Origin: Nitrosomonas communis
GTDB lineage: Bacteria > Pseudomonadota > Gammaproteobacteria > Burkholderiales > Nitrosomonadaceae
Assembly (NCBI RefSeq): GCF_900114745.1
Contig: NZ_FOUB01000014.1
Location: 1-64,000, forward strand
Reading direction: 5' to 3'
Length of the DNA: 64,000 nucleotides
Positions 27,625 through 37,067 of this stretch are shown in pieces. A program made the position numbers and the translations under genes. The notes under the pieces are model-generated. The model saw only the letters and a list, made by a program, of their open reading frames with translations. It searched no databases and was not told the DNA's origin. How positions within the stretch are numbered: the stretch's first letter is position 1; the number at the start of each line of letters is the position of its first letter.

Positions 27625-29069
27625 ACGCGAAAACCCTCCACTTCCAGTACTGCAGCGCTGCCCGGCGAAACATCGCGCTGGTAGTTGGTTACATACAGTC
27701 TCGATTGATCGGGTAATTGCAGAATATCTCCTGGCTCGATTCTGGGATCATCGACAATCGACACGTTGAAACTGGATACCTCGTGTGCTCTGTAAAGCAG
27801 TTCACGTACCGCATAGGCTTGTGCCATCGGTTCATCCATGATGAAATCGTTTTCGATCTCGACTTCATTACTCATCCATTCTGGTGCGTTTTGGTCATAG
27901 GCTTCGGTGGTGTTGTGCGTGTGTACATAGTCGTAGGGCGTGCCCCAGATCTCATACATGCCGGTACCAATCGAGGCTAATGTCAGCAATACCGCAATCT
28001 CGGCACTTGCCTGAATGGGCCTGCCTAACGGAATGGTTTCCGTGGGAGTTACTCCGTCGGGAATAAGTGAACTGGACAGAATCGCTGCCATGCCGGCGGT
28101 TACCAGCGCAGGCACCCAGGCATAAGTGGTGAGCACGATTTCGCCACCGGTTTGAGTTTTTTGCGAGTAAGCTTCTTCGCATACCGGCAGCAGTCCCGAA
28201 TTGGCCGATTGGCGAATGACCAGGTAAGTATTTTCTGCGCGCTGCGTTTCGTCCTCAGAAAAACTCACACGTTTTGTCTGCTTGAGTTGGAAAAAGCCTG
28301 CGGTGATATTGATACTGGCCAATATCTGGTCCTGTTGGGAAACCTTGGTCAGGTTTGGGTCCAGCCATCGTACTTTGACAGCGGTCAGTAGCGGCCTGGA
28401 TTTGGCTGCGGTCACGCTGATGATGCGTTCGGTGGTTAAAACAATATCGGCTGGCCGCGTGATATCGCGGGAAATGGTTTTCAACACGCCACGTGCATCG
28501 ACAAAAGGCTGCACGCCGAGAGGCTCAGCCAATTTCTCCAGCATTTCCCAGGCAGTAAGGTCTGCCAGTTGGGTATTTGAATGGACGGTAGTGACGGATG
28601 TCTCACCAAATCCGATCTCGGCATCGGTCAATCCGAGCGTATAGGCAATATCTCTGGCAATGACTGACAGGGGCGTGGCCACCGGGTAAATCTCTGTCAC
28701 GCGGCGAACGTTGCGCCAATGGGACGAGGCATCGCGTGATCGCAGTGTCAACGTCAAAGAGCGCACGCCGGAGCTCAAACGGTAATCGTTCAGTGATTCG
28801 ATCATTCCCCACCACAGCAATTGACCATCCAGTCTGCACTCGATGATCTGGCCTGGTTGTGGCTGATCAATCTCGTATAACTCCAAATGCCAGGTGACGG
28901 TCACATTGCCCTCACGAGCGCTGTGTGAGGCACGAGTAACAAAAGCGCGGATATCCACCCCGTCCGCATGCGTGCCTGCTACCAGCTGCAATGGGGTGGC
29001 TGTTGGGTGCCAGATGATGGCGACGTTTTTGACGCCATCCTGAGCAATTGGCTGCCAGCGGTGATCCAT
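27621..29069 (-). CDS. Tail hub / baseplate-like protein
   Basis: 482 residues, mainly beta. Segments such as D-I-R-A-F-V-T-R-A, P-G-Q-I-I-E-C-R-L-D-G near the start and P-G-D-I-L-Q-L-P-D-Q-S-R-L-Y-V-T-N near the end are typical of phage hub proteins, which form the central ring at the tail tip. It lies between the tape measure group and the fibres, as expected for a siphovirus. One-base junction with the upstream gene. Confidence 0.6.
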   Translation of the reverse strand: MDHRWQPIAQDGVKNVAIIWHPTATPLQLVAGTHADGVDIRAFVTRASHSAREGNVTVTWHLELYEIDQPQPGQIIECRLDGQLLWWGMIESLNDYRLSSGVRSLTLTLRSRDASSHWRNVRRVTEIYPVATPLSVIARDIAYTLGLTDAEIGFGETSVTTVHSNTQLADLTAWEMLEKLAEPLGVQPFVDARGVLKTISRDITRPADIVLTTERIISVTAAKSRPLLTAVKVRWLDPNLTKVSQQDQILASINITAGFFQLKQTKRVSFSEDETQRAENTYLVIRQSANSGLLPVCEEAYSQKTQTGGEIVLTTYAWVPALVTAGMAAILSSSLIPDGVTPTETIPLGRPIQASAEIAVLLTLASIGTGMYEIWGTPYDYVHTHNTTEAYDQNAPEWMSNEVEIENDFIMDEPMAQAYAVRELLYRAHEVSSFNVSIVDDPRIEPGDILQLPDQSRLYVTNYQRDVSPGSAAVLEVEGFRV

Positions 29070-29599
29070 TACACTCTGCCCGCGATGCGCATACGTAACA
29101 CCAACGTTCCTGTCACATAACCCTGGCGTGAAATGAAATCAAAATTCAGTCCTTGCCCATTCAGCTCTAAATCCGTGAGGATGACTTTATAGCCGTTAGC
29201 GTTGACATAATTGGGATACCACTTAACGTAGTCAATGGCAGGATCGGGCGGATTCTGCCAAAAAGCAGCCAATATGCGAACCATCTCCAGAGAGGTGGAC
29301 AACCCACCGGTCCAGCGTTCCTCTACCACCACATCGCGAATGTTGCCCATCATCAGGGTATTGGAGGTGCCATTTAGAGTTTTGCTGCTGGTCCAGATTG
29401 GGGTAATGATGGCATCGCCATCGATGTTGCTCCATTCATCCGGGCAGTACTCATAATCATAAGTACCTAAGGTAGGATGGATCAACCGTCCCTTACCGGT
29501 AGCCGCACCAATCGCAGGCAGGATGGTGATATTAACGGATACGGCTTCGGTTGAGGCCTCGCCTACGGTAAAGGTCGTCTGGCTGGCCAGAATAGTCAT
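29069..29599 (-). CDS. Tail protein, unknown
   Basis: 176 residues, predicted beta-rich (T-I-L-A-S-Q-T-T-F-T-V-G at the start, G-T-L-V-L-R-M-R-I-A-G near the end). Overlaps the upstream Ig-like gene by 4 nt and abuts the hub gene. Probably a distal-tail or hub accessory protein; no family recognised. Confidence 0.5.
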   Translation of the reverse strand: MTILASQTTFTVGEASTEAVSVNITILPAIGAATGKGRLIHPTLGTYDYEYCPDEWSNIDGDAIITPIWTSSKTLNGTSNTLMMGNIRDVVVEERWTGGLSTSLEMVRILAAFWQNPPDPAIDYVKWYPNYVNANGYKVILTDLELNGQGLNFDFISRQGYVTGTLVLRMRIAGRV

Positions 29600-30705
29600 G
29601 TTGTCACGGCCTCCGCACTGACGGTGAGAGTAGCGCTACCGGCGACAGTGGCTGTGCCCTGTACGAGCGCATAGCCATTGTTATCGGTAATACCCGGTGC
29701 TATCGTGGCGTTCACGCTGCTGATTGCACCTTGTACATGCACCCCTGCCACTGGCTCGCCCGCATCGCCAAATAGTCGGGTGAGATAGGGCACAGTCCTA
29801 CCCGCGCGTGGTGCAATGAGCGGTATCGGCTGCATGATCCTGACCGGCAAGGGCACTGGATACCACCCTTTGATGGTTGATGCGCTCGATCCGTCCGCAT
29901 TGTTGGCGATCATCTGAAATGCGAGCAGACGTCGATGGAAACGATCATAGGCAAATTTCTGCGAGCCGATCTGTGTCAAATATTGTGTGTTGGTCGGCGT
30001 TGGTGCTCTCAATGCCGACAACACGCGCCCATCAACATAATTGATTAAATTAATGATGCCGTTGTGGCAGTAGACATAGGCGTGTTTGTTGCTCTCCGGC
30101 ATGATCTGCGCGGGTGGTCCGGATACCTCGATATCGCGTATCCACGTACCGGTAGTGAAGTTATAAATCTTGATTCTGGCAACACCACTACTTTCTGCAC
30201 GCACAAGGATATTGTTGGCGCGGTCTACTAAAGGTGTTTCAATCAATGCGGGATTGCCGTATTTAGTCTTGTCCAACGTGCTGCCAGAGACAGCGACCAT
30301 TGTCATGGGATTTAATTCGATCCACCCGCCCGTCCAGGCGGTATACATCCAGATCGAGCCATCGGCGCCTTCCACCAGATCGCCTCCGAGCGCCAGTGGC
30401 GGGATGGCTGGATCGTCACGCAGAAACTTTCCCGTGATGCCGTCGAACACCCAGTGACGGGTATCCCAGCTCGGCCAGCGGATAATTTGCGTAAAGCCTA
30501 CCAGATGGATGGTATGGTTGGTGCTTGCGGTTTGCTCACGCCGCACAAACAAGCCGGCAAGCAAATACATTTCCTCGCCGTATAGCCTCGGCGGCTCCAC
30601 TAAGTAAGCGTTATATAAAAACGCGCCAATACCCGTTCCCACGACCGGAAAATCCTCATGGGTACGATAGGGCGGCGGCACCGACTCAAAAACCTGCCTG
30701 AGCAT
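29596..30705 (-). CDS. Virion protein with C-terminal Ig-like (Big-1-type) domain
   Basis: 369 residues. The first 280 have repeated W-x-x-x-T-R/W-I-E-L-N strand patterns, possibly a propeller. The last 65 begin G-D-A-G-E-P-V-A-G-V and contain D-N-N-G-Y-A-L-V-Q-G, the invasin-type Ig-like pattern. It shares its first base with the last base of the preceding gene, which ends in the same type of domain. Likely exposed on the tail and involved in adhesion. Confidence 0.6.
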   Translation of the reverse strand: MLRQVFESVPPPYRTHEDFPVVGTGIGAFLYNAYLVEPPRLYGEEMYLLAGLFVRREQTASTNHTIHLVGFTQIIRWPSWDTRHWVFDGITGKFLRDDPAIPPLALGGDLVEGADGSIWMYTAWTGGWIELNPMTMVAVSGSTLDKTKYGNPALIETPLVDRANNILVRAESSGVARIKIYNFTTGTWIRDIEVSGPPAQIMPESNKHAYVYCHNGIINLINYVDGRVLSALRAPTPTNTQYLTQIGSQKFAYDRFHRRLLAFQMIANNADGSSASTIKGWYPVPLPVRIMQPIPLIAPRAGRTVPYLTRLFGDAGEPVAGVHVQGAISSVNATIAPGITDNNGYALVQGTATVAGSATLTVSAEAVTT

Positions 30706-31649
30706 CAGAATCTCAGCTCCGCTTTGATGTTGACATTGCCGAGCATTCCCACGACCGGAGCCAGATAATCAACCGTGGCATAGCCATTGGCGTCGGTGCA
30801 CGATTGCATATTTTTAAGCTGGCCTACGCTGCCGGTTTCCAATGACCAATCGATCAACTCATCCGGACACGGCTCGCCCGCATCACCTGTCAGCTGCACG
30901 GTATAAGTGGTCACCTTCCCCCTGACGGGTACCGATCCGGTTGGATTAGATAACGCGTACGGCCGAGGCTTGGAGGCATGCACATAAAGTTTGCGATCAC
31001 TGGTTAGTCGCAGCCAGATATCATACTTGGAACTGTACCAGGCATCCTTGTTCGTACCAATATAAGCTGCCCCTGGCGCTTGTGTTTTGCTGACGTGGTC
31101 GTAGTAGATGATATTGCCGTTTTCATAAGCGAGCGCCAGCACATCGGGATGGCGTGTCCTGGACCAGACCGGATTGATCGATAGCCCCGTTAAATCGCCT
31201 ACATCCGTTAACGTTGCCTCGGTTACAGCACTCGCACTTAAATCGAGGGGTCGCCATTTCACCAGGTCTTGGCTCGCAAACAAGAAGCGATCTTGGGTGC
31301 GCACTTGAATATCCCCCATGGCATTGGTACCGCCGGATAACAGCAACGCTTCCCTGGTGGCGGCGCGCTTGTTGTACTGATATAACTTGTCCTTGAACAG
31401 CGCATCGATCAGCAGGTATTCATTTTGTGGTGCTTGCTGCAAATCCACCACGTAAATGCCATAACTGTCGCTGCGAATGCAGGCCGTGCCGTCCAATTGG
31501 ATTACCCAGTTTTTGCCGAGAGTGCGGCCTTCTGAGAACATCAAGCCCACGTCATCGTCGTAATAGCGCGCCTGCTGTAATGAATCATCAGTGACTAAAT
31601 TGCCCTCCAGATCGAGCAAGTCATAAGGACCAGCCAGAATTTCAAGCAC
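30705..31649 (-). CDS. Virion protein with C-terminal Ig-like (Big-1-type) domain
   Basis: 314 residues. The N-terminal 225 are strand-rich with W-x-x-x-T/S-D-R-K-L-Y-V blocks. The C-terminal part (G-D-A-G-E-P-C-P-D-E-L, then D-A-N-G-Y-A-T-V-D-Y) is a bacterial Ig-like domain of the invasin type. It overlaps the small Ig-like gene upstream by 8 nt. Paralogy with the next gene is suggested by the same architecture. Confidence 0.6.
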   Translation of the reverse strand: MLEILAGPYDLLDLEGNLVTDDSLQQARYYDDDVGLMFSEGRTLGKNWVIQLDGTACIRSDSYGIYVVDLQQAPQNEYLLIDALFKDKLYQYNKRAATREALLLSGGTNAMGDIQVRTQDRFLFASQDLVKWRPLDLSASAVTEATLTDVGDLTGLSINPVWSRTRHPDVLALAYENGNIIYYDHVSKTQAPGAAYIGTNKDAWYSSKYDIWLRLTSDRKLYVHASKPRPYALSNPTGSVPVRGKVTTYTVQLTGDAGEPCPDELIDWSLETGSVGQLKNMQSCTDANGYATVDYLAPVVGMLGNVNIKAELRF

Positions 31650-31866
31650 CGGCTGTCACCTCCACCGTGACGGTATCGCCTATTGTTCCCGGCTGGTATA
31701 AGGCGCCGGCTTTACCGGTTACATCGGTGTAGTTTGACAAGGGCATTACGGAGCCTGAACCGATCAGATTCCAGCTCACCGTTCGATTGGGCTGTCCCTG
31801 ATAAACGAGCAATGCCGTGGCGTCAGCGTGCACTTGCGCGGAATAAACGGTGAGCGTCGTAATCAT
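31642..31866 (-). CDS. Small single-domain Ig-like virion protein
   Basis: 74 residues that read as one Ig-like domain (V-S-W-N-L-I-G-S-G-S-V, then D-V-T-G-K-A-G-A-L-Y-Q-P-G, then T-V-E-V-T-A-G). It overlaps the tape measure gene by 4 nt and the next Ig-like gene by 8 nt, so translation is coupled. Probably decorates the tail tip. Confidence 0.55.
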   Translation of the reverse strand: MITTLTVYSAQVHADATALLVYQGQPNRTVSWNLIGSGSVMPLSNYTDVTGKAGALYQPGTIGDTVTVEVTAGA

Positions 31867-34436
31867 CTGCTTCCCACAGCAATGCGCGCGAGCTCACCCT
31901 CAAGCCAATCGCGCAGCGTGATATGAAGCGCCTCAGGATGCAGTTGCAAGTTCAAATTAACGGAAGTAGCAGAATTTCTAGTGGAAGAGCCGCTGGTAGA
32001 CACGAGCCCACCTTCAGCAAAATTCAGCCGGGTAGGTGAGTGGCTTGGTGCTAACGCTAGATAATGCATATTGTTGATCGCATCGAGGAAGCCCACGCCG
32101 AACCGCTTGACCGCGGCGGCACGAATGACATATTCCCCATTGGAAAGACGAGCCGGAATGGAGTCCGACGTATTGGTGCCAGGACCCGATATCAAACCAC
32201 CTGTGGCTTTCTTGATAGGAGTAGTGCTTCCGGTTATTGCACCAAATAGGGATCCCACTATTGAACCGGCGCCTCTCAATCCACCGAAAAGGGAATCAAC
32301 CAGCCGGGCGGCCAGTGCTTCTGCTACCATGTTGGCTATGGCCACCTTGAATGTTTGCACCATGTTGTCGAAGGCATCTTTGGAGCCCAATGCGATATCG
32401 CTGAAGAATCCCTGTAGTGCATTGCGTGTGGCGCCTTCAAAGCGAAGAACGTATTGATCGGTATCTATGCGCATCCGTGCTACTTCATTTCTCAGTTTAG
32501 CAACACGGTTGACCGCTTCACCTCCGGCGCTATCTGCCAAGGCCTGCATCTTCGGTAGCAGTACATCCAGGTCGGTGGCAGTCTGTTGTAAAAGCGTATT
32601 GATCTGACTGCGCGCCTGTGATTCCGTCAATAAACCGGCTTGACGTTTGATGTTGATGCTGTCCTGCTGAGTGTGCATGCGCGCGAGTGTTGCCTGGAAT
32701 TCTGTTTCAAGCTTTGAGAGAGAGGCCAGATCCGACTGGACATCAATCAGTTGCAGCACATCTCTTTCGCCCTGCTCATCCTTGGCGGCACGTAATTGCT
32801 CGAGCAAGGGCTGGTATTCGAGTTGTAAGCGCTCGCGTGATACTTGGCTATCAGCTTCACCACGAATTTCGATCAGGCGCTCGCGCACTTTTGCAAGCTC
32901 GTCAGCCAATGCTTTCTCGGCTTTGGCAGCAGCATGTGCGTTGGCGATTTCAATTTCCGTGCGTTTCTGATTGAGTATTGTCAGTTCGCCTTCCAGTTTT
33001 TTGATATCAGCCATGGCGCGCAGGCGCTCGTTTTCATCACGTCCTCGAATAGCGAGATTCGATTGTGTTGATAGCTCTTGCTGTATCGTATTGATTTGCG
33101 CATCAATCGCTTGCTGATCGATGGCCGTCTTGGCAGCATAAAAGTCACGGATGGAAATGAGGCGCTCATCAAGTGCCCGATCATAAGCTTTTTGTGCTAA
33201 TTCCAGACCCTGCTTGATCAGCTTGAGTTCAGTCTCTGATTCTGCCTTGAGCAGGTTCATGCGAGCAGAGAGAGTATTTTGCTCCTGGATACGCCCAGTC
33301 GATTTTTTGATGCATTGGCTGTTGACCCATCGGCCACCGGAGACGATACACGCGATGCGCTGCATATCCTTGGTCGGGCTTGCTGCTGGTTTTGGCTCCG
33401 TTTGCTCCGAACGGGTGAGGTTATCCAGGCGTTTTTTGGCCTGAGCCAGTTCTTGCTCATACTTCACGAGATTGCGCCGCAGTGTCGACAGTGCCTGATC
33501 GTTGAATTGCACATCAAAGGGCAAGAAGGGTATCTTGGTTTTACCGGTTGCGACTCTCTGCCGGGTGGAATTGACTAACTCTTGCAGCCGCTGAACTTCG
33601 TTTTGTGCTTGTTTGATTTCGCTGCCATTGAAGATGAGGTTACCGATGCCACCCAATCCTACCCACAAGGATTTAAGTACTCCCGCTTCATTGGCAGCCA
33701 TGCGCATGGCGTTGGTAATATTGGTGAGTTCTGGCAGGAAATCCCCAGCGAGGGTTATGCCCAAAGAGGAGGCAGAAGCTTTGAGAGCTGCCAAATTGTC
33801 ATTGAAGGTTTCAGCCGATCGTGCCGTTTCAGAGTCAAGTTTGAGTCCCAGCCGCTCTGCTTCCAGCCGTAGTTGTTCGATGCCAGCTTTGCCTTGATTC
33901 AACAGCGGAATCATGTCCTGGCCTGTTTTGCCGAACAGTTCGACGGCGAGTGTGGTCTTGACAGTGCCATCTTCCAATGTGGTAAACACATCGGCTACTT
34001 CCAGCAGTACCTGTTCGGCTGACTTGAGGGTGCCGTCCGCATTTTTGACAGAAATACCGAGCGCATCAAATATTTGTGCGCCTCTGCCTGCACCGCTATT
34101 TGCTTCGACTATATTTTGCGAGAGCGCCTTGATACCTTTCTGTAATGCTTCGAGGCTCACATCGGATAACTCAGCAGCAAAACGCAGTGTCGAAAGGGCC
34201 TCGACCGAAACACCTATCTTTTGCGACAGTTTGTTGAGCTGATCAGCAGTATCAATGGCATCCTTAATGAAAGCAACGAATCCACCTGCAGAAAGTGTCA
34301 CCCCCAGGCTTGCGAGCAGGGTTTGCAACTGACTGGATTCGTCACCCACGCGTCTCAGATTACTACGGATCGAATCAAAGGCAAATTTAGTTTGATCAAC
34401 CGCGGTGATCAATATTTGCGCACGATCATTGGGCAT
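31863..34436 (-). CDS. Tail tape measure protein
   Basis: 857 residues, the longest tail gene. Starts with a helical T-A-V-D-Q-T-K-F-A-F-D-S-I segment, contains L-N-K-L-S-Q-K-I-G-V-S-V-E-A-L, long coiled coils (about 400-680) and a Gly-rich hydrophobic stretch near 725-770. These are features of tape measure proteins that set tail length and help DNA entry. It follows the tail assembly genes as in other siphophages. Confidence 0.88.
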   Translation of the reverse strand: MPNDRAQILITAVDQTKFAFDSIRSNLRRVGDESSQLQTLLASLGVTLSAGGFVAFIKDAIDTADQLNKLSQKIGVSVEALSTLRFAAELSDVSLEALQKGIKALSQNIVEANSGAGRGAQIFDALGISVKNADGTLKSAEQVLLEVADVFTTLEDGTVKTTLAVELFGKTGQDMIPLLNQGKAGIEQLRLEAERLGLKLDSETARSAETFNDNLAALKASASSLGITLAGDFLPELTNITNAMRMAANEAGVLKSLWVGLGGIGNLIFNGSEIKQAQNEVQRLQELVNSTRQRVATGKTKIPFLPFDVQFNDQALSTLRRNLVKYEQELAQAKKRLDNLTRSEQTEPKPAASPTKDMQRIACIVSGGRWVNSQCIKKSTGRIQEQNTLSARMNLLKAESETELKLIKQGLELAQKAYDRALDERLISIRDFYAAKTAIDQQAIDAQINTIQQELSTQSNLAIRGRDENERLRAMADIKKLEGELTILNQKRTEIEIANAHAAAKAEKALADELAKVRERLIEIRGEADSQVSRERLQLEYQPLLEQLRAAKDEQGERDVLQLIDVQSDLASLSKLETEFQATLARMHTQQDSINIKRQAGLLTESQARSQINTLLQQTATDLDVLLPKMQALADSAGGEAVNRVAKLRNEVARMRIDTDQYVLRFEGATRNALQGFFSDIALGSKDAFDNMVQTFKVAIANMVAEALAARLVDSLFGGLRGAGSIVGSLFGAITGSTTPIKKATGGLISGPGTNTSDSIPARLSNGEYVIRAAAVKRFGVGFLDAINNMHYLALAPSHSPTRLNFAEGGLVSTSGSSTRNSATSVNLNLQLHPEALHITLRDWLEGELARIAVGSR

Positions 34437-34437
34437 A

Positions 34438-35088
34438 TCAGATGGTTTTCAGTTTCATTTCTATACTATGAGCAAGATTCGGTAGTTGCCGCTGCACTGC
34501 TTGGGCCAGATTGAAACGCGCAGACAGGCTTACGCGTGGTACCAGCACAGCAATAGGTATTTCCTGGCCACGTTTGATGGATTTAGTGCCGGCGCGAGCT
34601 CTTTCAGCACGCTTGAAACGGCGAAGCTGTTGTTGATTCTCTCTGATGTTCTCGGCCATCAGAATGGCCATGCCATCTTTCTGGATGAAATAGGCATTAC
34701 CGGAAGAAATGAGGGCGTCGATTATTCGTTTGAATGCACGTCGCCCGATACGGCGGCCTTCTTCTGTGAGCGGAATCAGCATGCGCCCCGCAATGGTTCC
34801 TCCGCGCATATGTACACCTAGCCAGGAAATTTTGGAACCGATGAGCAATGCGGGTAACTTGTTTGGGTTACGATTAAATACTTGAGCACGCACCGATCTG
34901 AGGAATCTTTGCTGCTTGACGGTGAAGTCAGCCTTCATCTGGTTACGCACGCTCTCGACCAATTGCCTGCTTTCCGCACGCATTCCAGTCGTGACTGCTT
35001 TGCGAATGTTGACCTGTTTTGATAGCGACCATGAGGACAACTTGGCAGGGTCGAGCAAGCCTGCGCGGCTTAACGAGATTTTTAGCAC
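34438..35088 (-). CDS. Tail protein (DUF6441-like)
   Basis: 216 residues from a GTG start at 35088 that overlaps the end of the putative GT frame. Basic, helical, with H-M-R-G-G-T-I-A-G-R-M-L-I-P-L, the pattern of DUF6441 proteins found between chaperones and tape measure in lambda-like phages. Ends one base before the tape measure gene starts. A minor tail or assembly role is likely. Confidence 0.6.
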   Translation of the reverse strand: MLKISLSRAGLLDPAKLSSWSLSKQVNIRKAVTTGMRAESRQLVESVRNQMKADFTVKQQRFLRSVRAQVFNRNPNKLPALLIGSKISWLGVHMRGGTIAGRMLIPLTEEGRRIGRRAFKRIIDALISSGNAYFIQKDGMAILMAENIRENQQQLRRFKRAERARAGTKSIKRGQEIPIAVLVPRVSLSARFNLAQAVQRQLPNLAHSIEMKLKTI

Positions 35089-35300
35089 GACAATTGCTTC
35101 ATTATTTTGTTGATGGTGTCGTTGGTGCCTTGGCTGCTGGCAGTGAATATCGTGAGTAGATTAGCAAGAGATCTTGCTTCCTGCCGATCGATGGCAGCCA
35201 AGAATGCAGATACCTGCGTCACGGTGTAATCCATGATGCTCTCGTACGAGTGACCCGCGCTGATCAGTCGCTGGATGGCACCCGCCCAGCCATCCGTGCT
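35082..35300 (-). CDS. Tail assembly chaperone extension (GT-type, -1 frame)
   Basis: In the -1 frame relative to the chaperone gene ending at 35264, an open frame reads G-W-A-G-A-I-Q-R-L-I-S-A-G-H-S, then D-Y-T-V-T-Q-V-S-A-F-L-A-A-I-D-R, and runs to TAA at 35082-35084. This is the characteristic second part of the tail chaperone pair, made by a programmed frameshift in lambda and many relatives. The upper boundary is approximate. No canonical slippery heptamer is obvious in the overlap. The alternative is separate translation from the internal ATG (M-D-Y-T-V). Confidence 0.6.
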   Translation of the reverse strand, partial: STDGWAGAIQRLISAGHSYESIMDYTVTQVSAFLAAIDRQEARSLANLLTIFTASSQGTNDTINKIMKQLSC

Positions 35301-35653
35301 TCGAGCCTGGCTGCCGCTTCGGTTACGCTTGGCAGCAGGCGCTGGATAAAAAAATCGGCATTGACCTCGAACACGGTCGATGCCAACTTGATCGCATCAT
35401 CCAATTCAAGTCCGGCGATCCACTCGCGGGAGCGACGAGTAGCAATGGTCAAGGCATTGATGAGGGGCTCGCCATGTTCAGCGACGAGGGCCAGCCAATC
35501 AGGGGAGGCAGATAGATGAGCGACAATCGGTTGTACGGCACGACTGAATGCAGGTAGCTCGCCAATCTTGATGGGAGTGATGTCGATTGTTTCATCATTA
35601 ATGACGATAGAGGTTGCAACCGGTGGTAGAGCTGAGAAATTATTATCACTCAT
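35264..35653 (-). CDS. Tail assembly chaperone (gpG-like)
   Basis: 129 residues: an N-terminal strand part (I-V-I-N-D-E-T-I-D-I-T-P-I-K-I-G-E-L-P) and a helical remainder. This is the standard layout of the first tail chaperone. It lies between the tail tube gene and the tape measure and overlaps a -1 open frame at its 3' end, as expected for a G/GT pair that shepherds the tape measure during tail assembly. Confidence 0.7.
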   Translation of the reverse strand: MSDNNFSALPPVATSIVINDETIDITPIKIGELPAFSRAVQPIVAHLSASPDWLALVAEHGEPLINALTIATRRSREWIAGLELDDAIKLASTVFEVNADFFIQRLLPSVTEAAARLEARMAGRVPSSD

Positions 35654-36402
35654 AACAGAATGACTCGACCGAATTGCCCAAACTGTCCTGTAGCTGATTT
35701 GGTGAGATCAGCTAGCACTTGACCTGAAAGCTCGAACTTCATCAGATCGTTGCCGATCACTGACAATTCCTTGGCCGGGTTGATTGCCACTCGGTATAAA
35801 TCGATGACGACCTCATGATTAGAATCAGCAGTATTCAATCCTTCAAAGCGCACCCAACGTTCCGGCAGCGGTTGAGTGAACATAGCCGTGACATTGGCCG
35901 CACCATAGCTATAGTCGACCTTGAATGGTTCGATGTAAGGCCCGCCCGCAGTCTTATCGTTGATGATGAGGGAGCCGTGTTTTGCGTTTACTGTGTATTG
36001 TGTTGAAGGTAAAGTTAACGGTGTGCCACTCGAATCCTTGACTACCACGCTCGATACATTCTGCTTGGAGAGAAGATTGAGACTGCCAAGGGTGACCGGA
36101 TTGGGCAATAGCTCGCTCGTTACAGTGCCACTCGCCACAATCGTGGTCGAGCCATACAGTGCCAGTTCCAGATTAGACTGGATCCATTCTTCCAAGGTGC
36201 AGGCGAACTCGCCTTTCTTAGTTCGGATCAGTTGCAAATCGGTCAAACGCTGCCCAGATTGGGATTCCTGGTGTTCAAGCGTATCGACCGAAATCGATAC
36301 CTTCAGATCGGGCACATTACCCACGAAAGTGAGCCCTGCAGGATTACCATTGGTATCGCGACTGCCGATAAAGACACGTCCTTGTCCAGAGAAATAAGCC
36401 AT
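35650..36402 (-). CDS. Major tail tube protein
   Basis: 250 residues. S-V-D-T-L-E-H-Q-E-S near 40 and the beta-rich pattern with G-S-L-N-L-L-S-K and Y-G-A-A-N-V-T are typical of siphophage tube proteins. Overlaps the chaperone gene by 4 nt. It should polymerise into the tail tube. Confidence 0.75.
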   Translation of the reverse strand: MAYFSGQGRVFIGSRDTNGNPAGLTFVGNVPDLKVSISVDTLEHQESQSGQRLTDLQLIRTKKGEFACTLEEWIQSNLELALYGSTTIVASGTVTSELLPNPVTLGSLNLLSKQNVSSVVVKDSSGTPLTLPSTQYTVNAKHGSLIINDKTAGGPYIEPFKVDYSYGAANVTAMFTQPLPERWVRFEGLNTADSNHEVVIDLYRVAINPAKELSVIGNDLMKFELSGQVLADLTKSATGQFGQFGRVILL

Positions 36403-36405
36403 GGA

Positions 36406-36624
36406 TTATTCCTTTATTTTGCGGTTGGGTTTGGTTTTAGCTGGAGCTTCTACACTTGATGAGGCTTGCTCTTCAGAAGGTGAGCTGGCAATCTCATCGG
36501 CTACTTTGCCAACATTGTGCTTGATCAACCAGGAAGCGGTCATTTCATCGACTTCGAGCACATGGCCCGCGAAATGCACCTGGCCTTCATGCGTGTGAGT
36601 TTTGAGAAGTTTGATGCGATACAT
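36406..36624 (-). CDS. Small structural or assembly protein (DUF7210-like)
   Basis: 72 residues. K-L-L-K-T-H-T-H-E-G and A-S-W-L-I-K-H-N-V-G-K match small phage proteins between head-tail and tail genes. The C-terminal half is Ser/Glu/Lys-rich and probably disordered. The exact role is not known. Confidence 0.5.
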   Translation of the reverse strand: MYRIKLLKTHTHEGQVHFAGHVLEVDEMTASWLIKHNVGKVADEIASSPSEEQASSSVEAPAKTKPNRKIKE

Positions 36625-36629
36625 GGCTT

Positions 36630-37067
36630 TTATCCTTTTTGCGTTAAATCATGGGTGAGCGTGCGATAGGTGATCCGGTAGCGGGCGGGCATGGCCGCCA
36701 ACGCCATATCGGCGTCATCTTGCTGCCACTCACAATCGAGTTCCTCTAAACTTTGTGCTAGACCATCAAGATTGGCATCCGTCATCAGTACACTATGGGC
36801 AGCGGCTAACAATCGATCGGCAATTGGCTCTGGCTCTTCCAGCACGGTGCCACAAGCCAGCGCCACGATGCGGAGCACCAATTCACGCTCGCTGCGTTCA
36901 TTGATACGCAGCACGGTTTCCATCTCTGGAAATACCAGCAAGGCGGGGAGCCTAGACCGATCCGTCGGTATAGTAGGTTGGCGTTGAATGGTCGCACTCT
37001 GAAGCGTAGCTACTGGAGTAAGCTTGGCGACGATTTTCTGGATGATTTGCTCGCGGATACTTTGCAT
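36630..37067 (-). CDS. Tail terminator / minor tail protein (gpU-like)
   Basis: 145 residues. I-R-E-Q-I-I-Q-K-I-V-A-K-L at the start, R-L-P-A-L-L-V-F-P-E and a C-terminal strand-helix (R-Y-R-I-T-Y-R-T-L) fit the tail-completion proteins in this slot. One-base junction with the upstream head-tail gene. Assigned mainly by position and overall pattern. Confidence 0.6.
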   Translation of the reverse strand: MQSIREQIIQKIVAKLTPVATLQSATIQRQPTIPTDRSRLPALLVFPEMETVLRINERSERELVLRIVALACGTVLEEPEPIADRLLAAAHSVLMTDANLDGLAQSLEELDCEWQQDDADMALAAMPARYRITYRTLTHDLTQKG

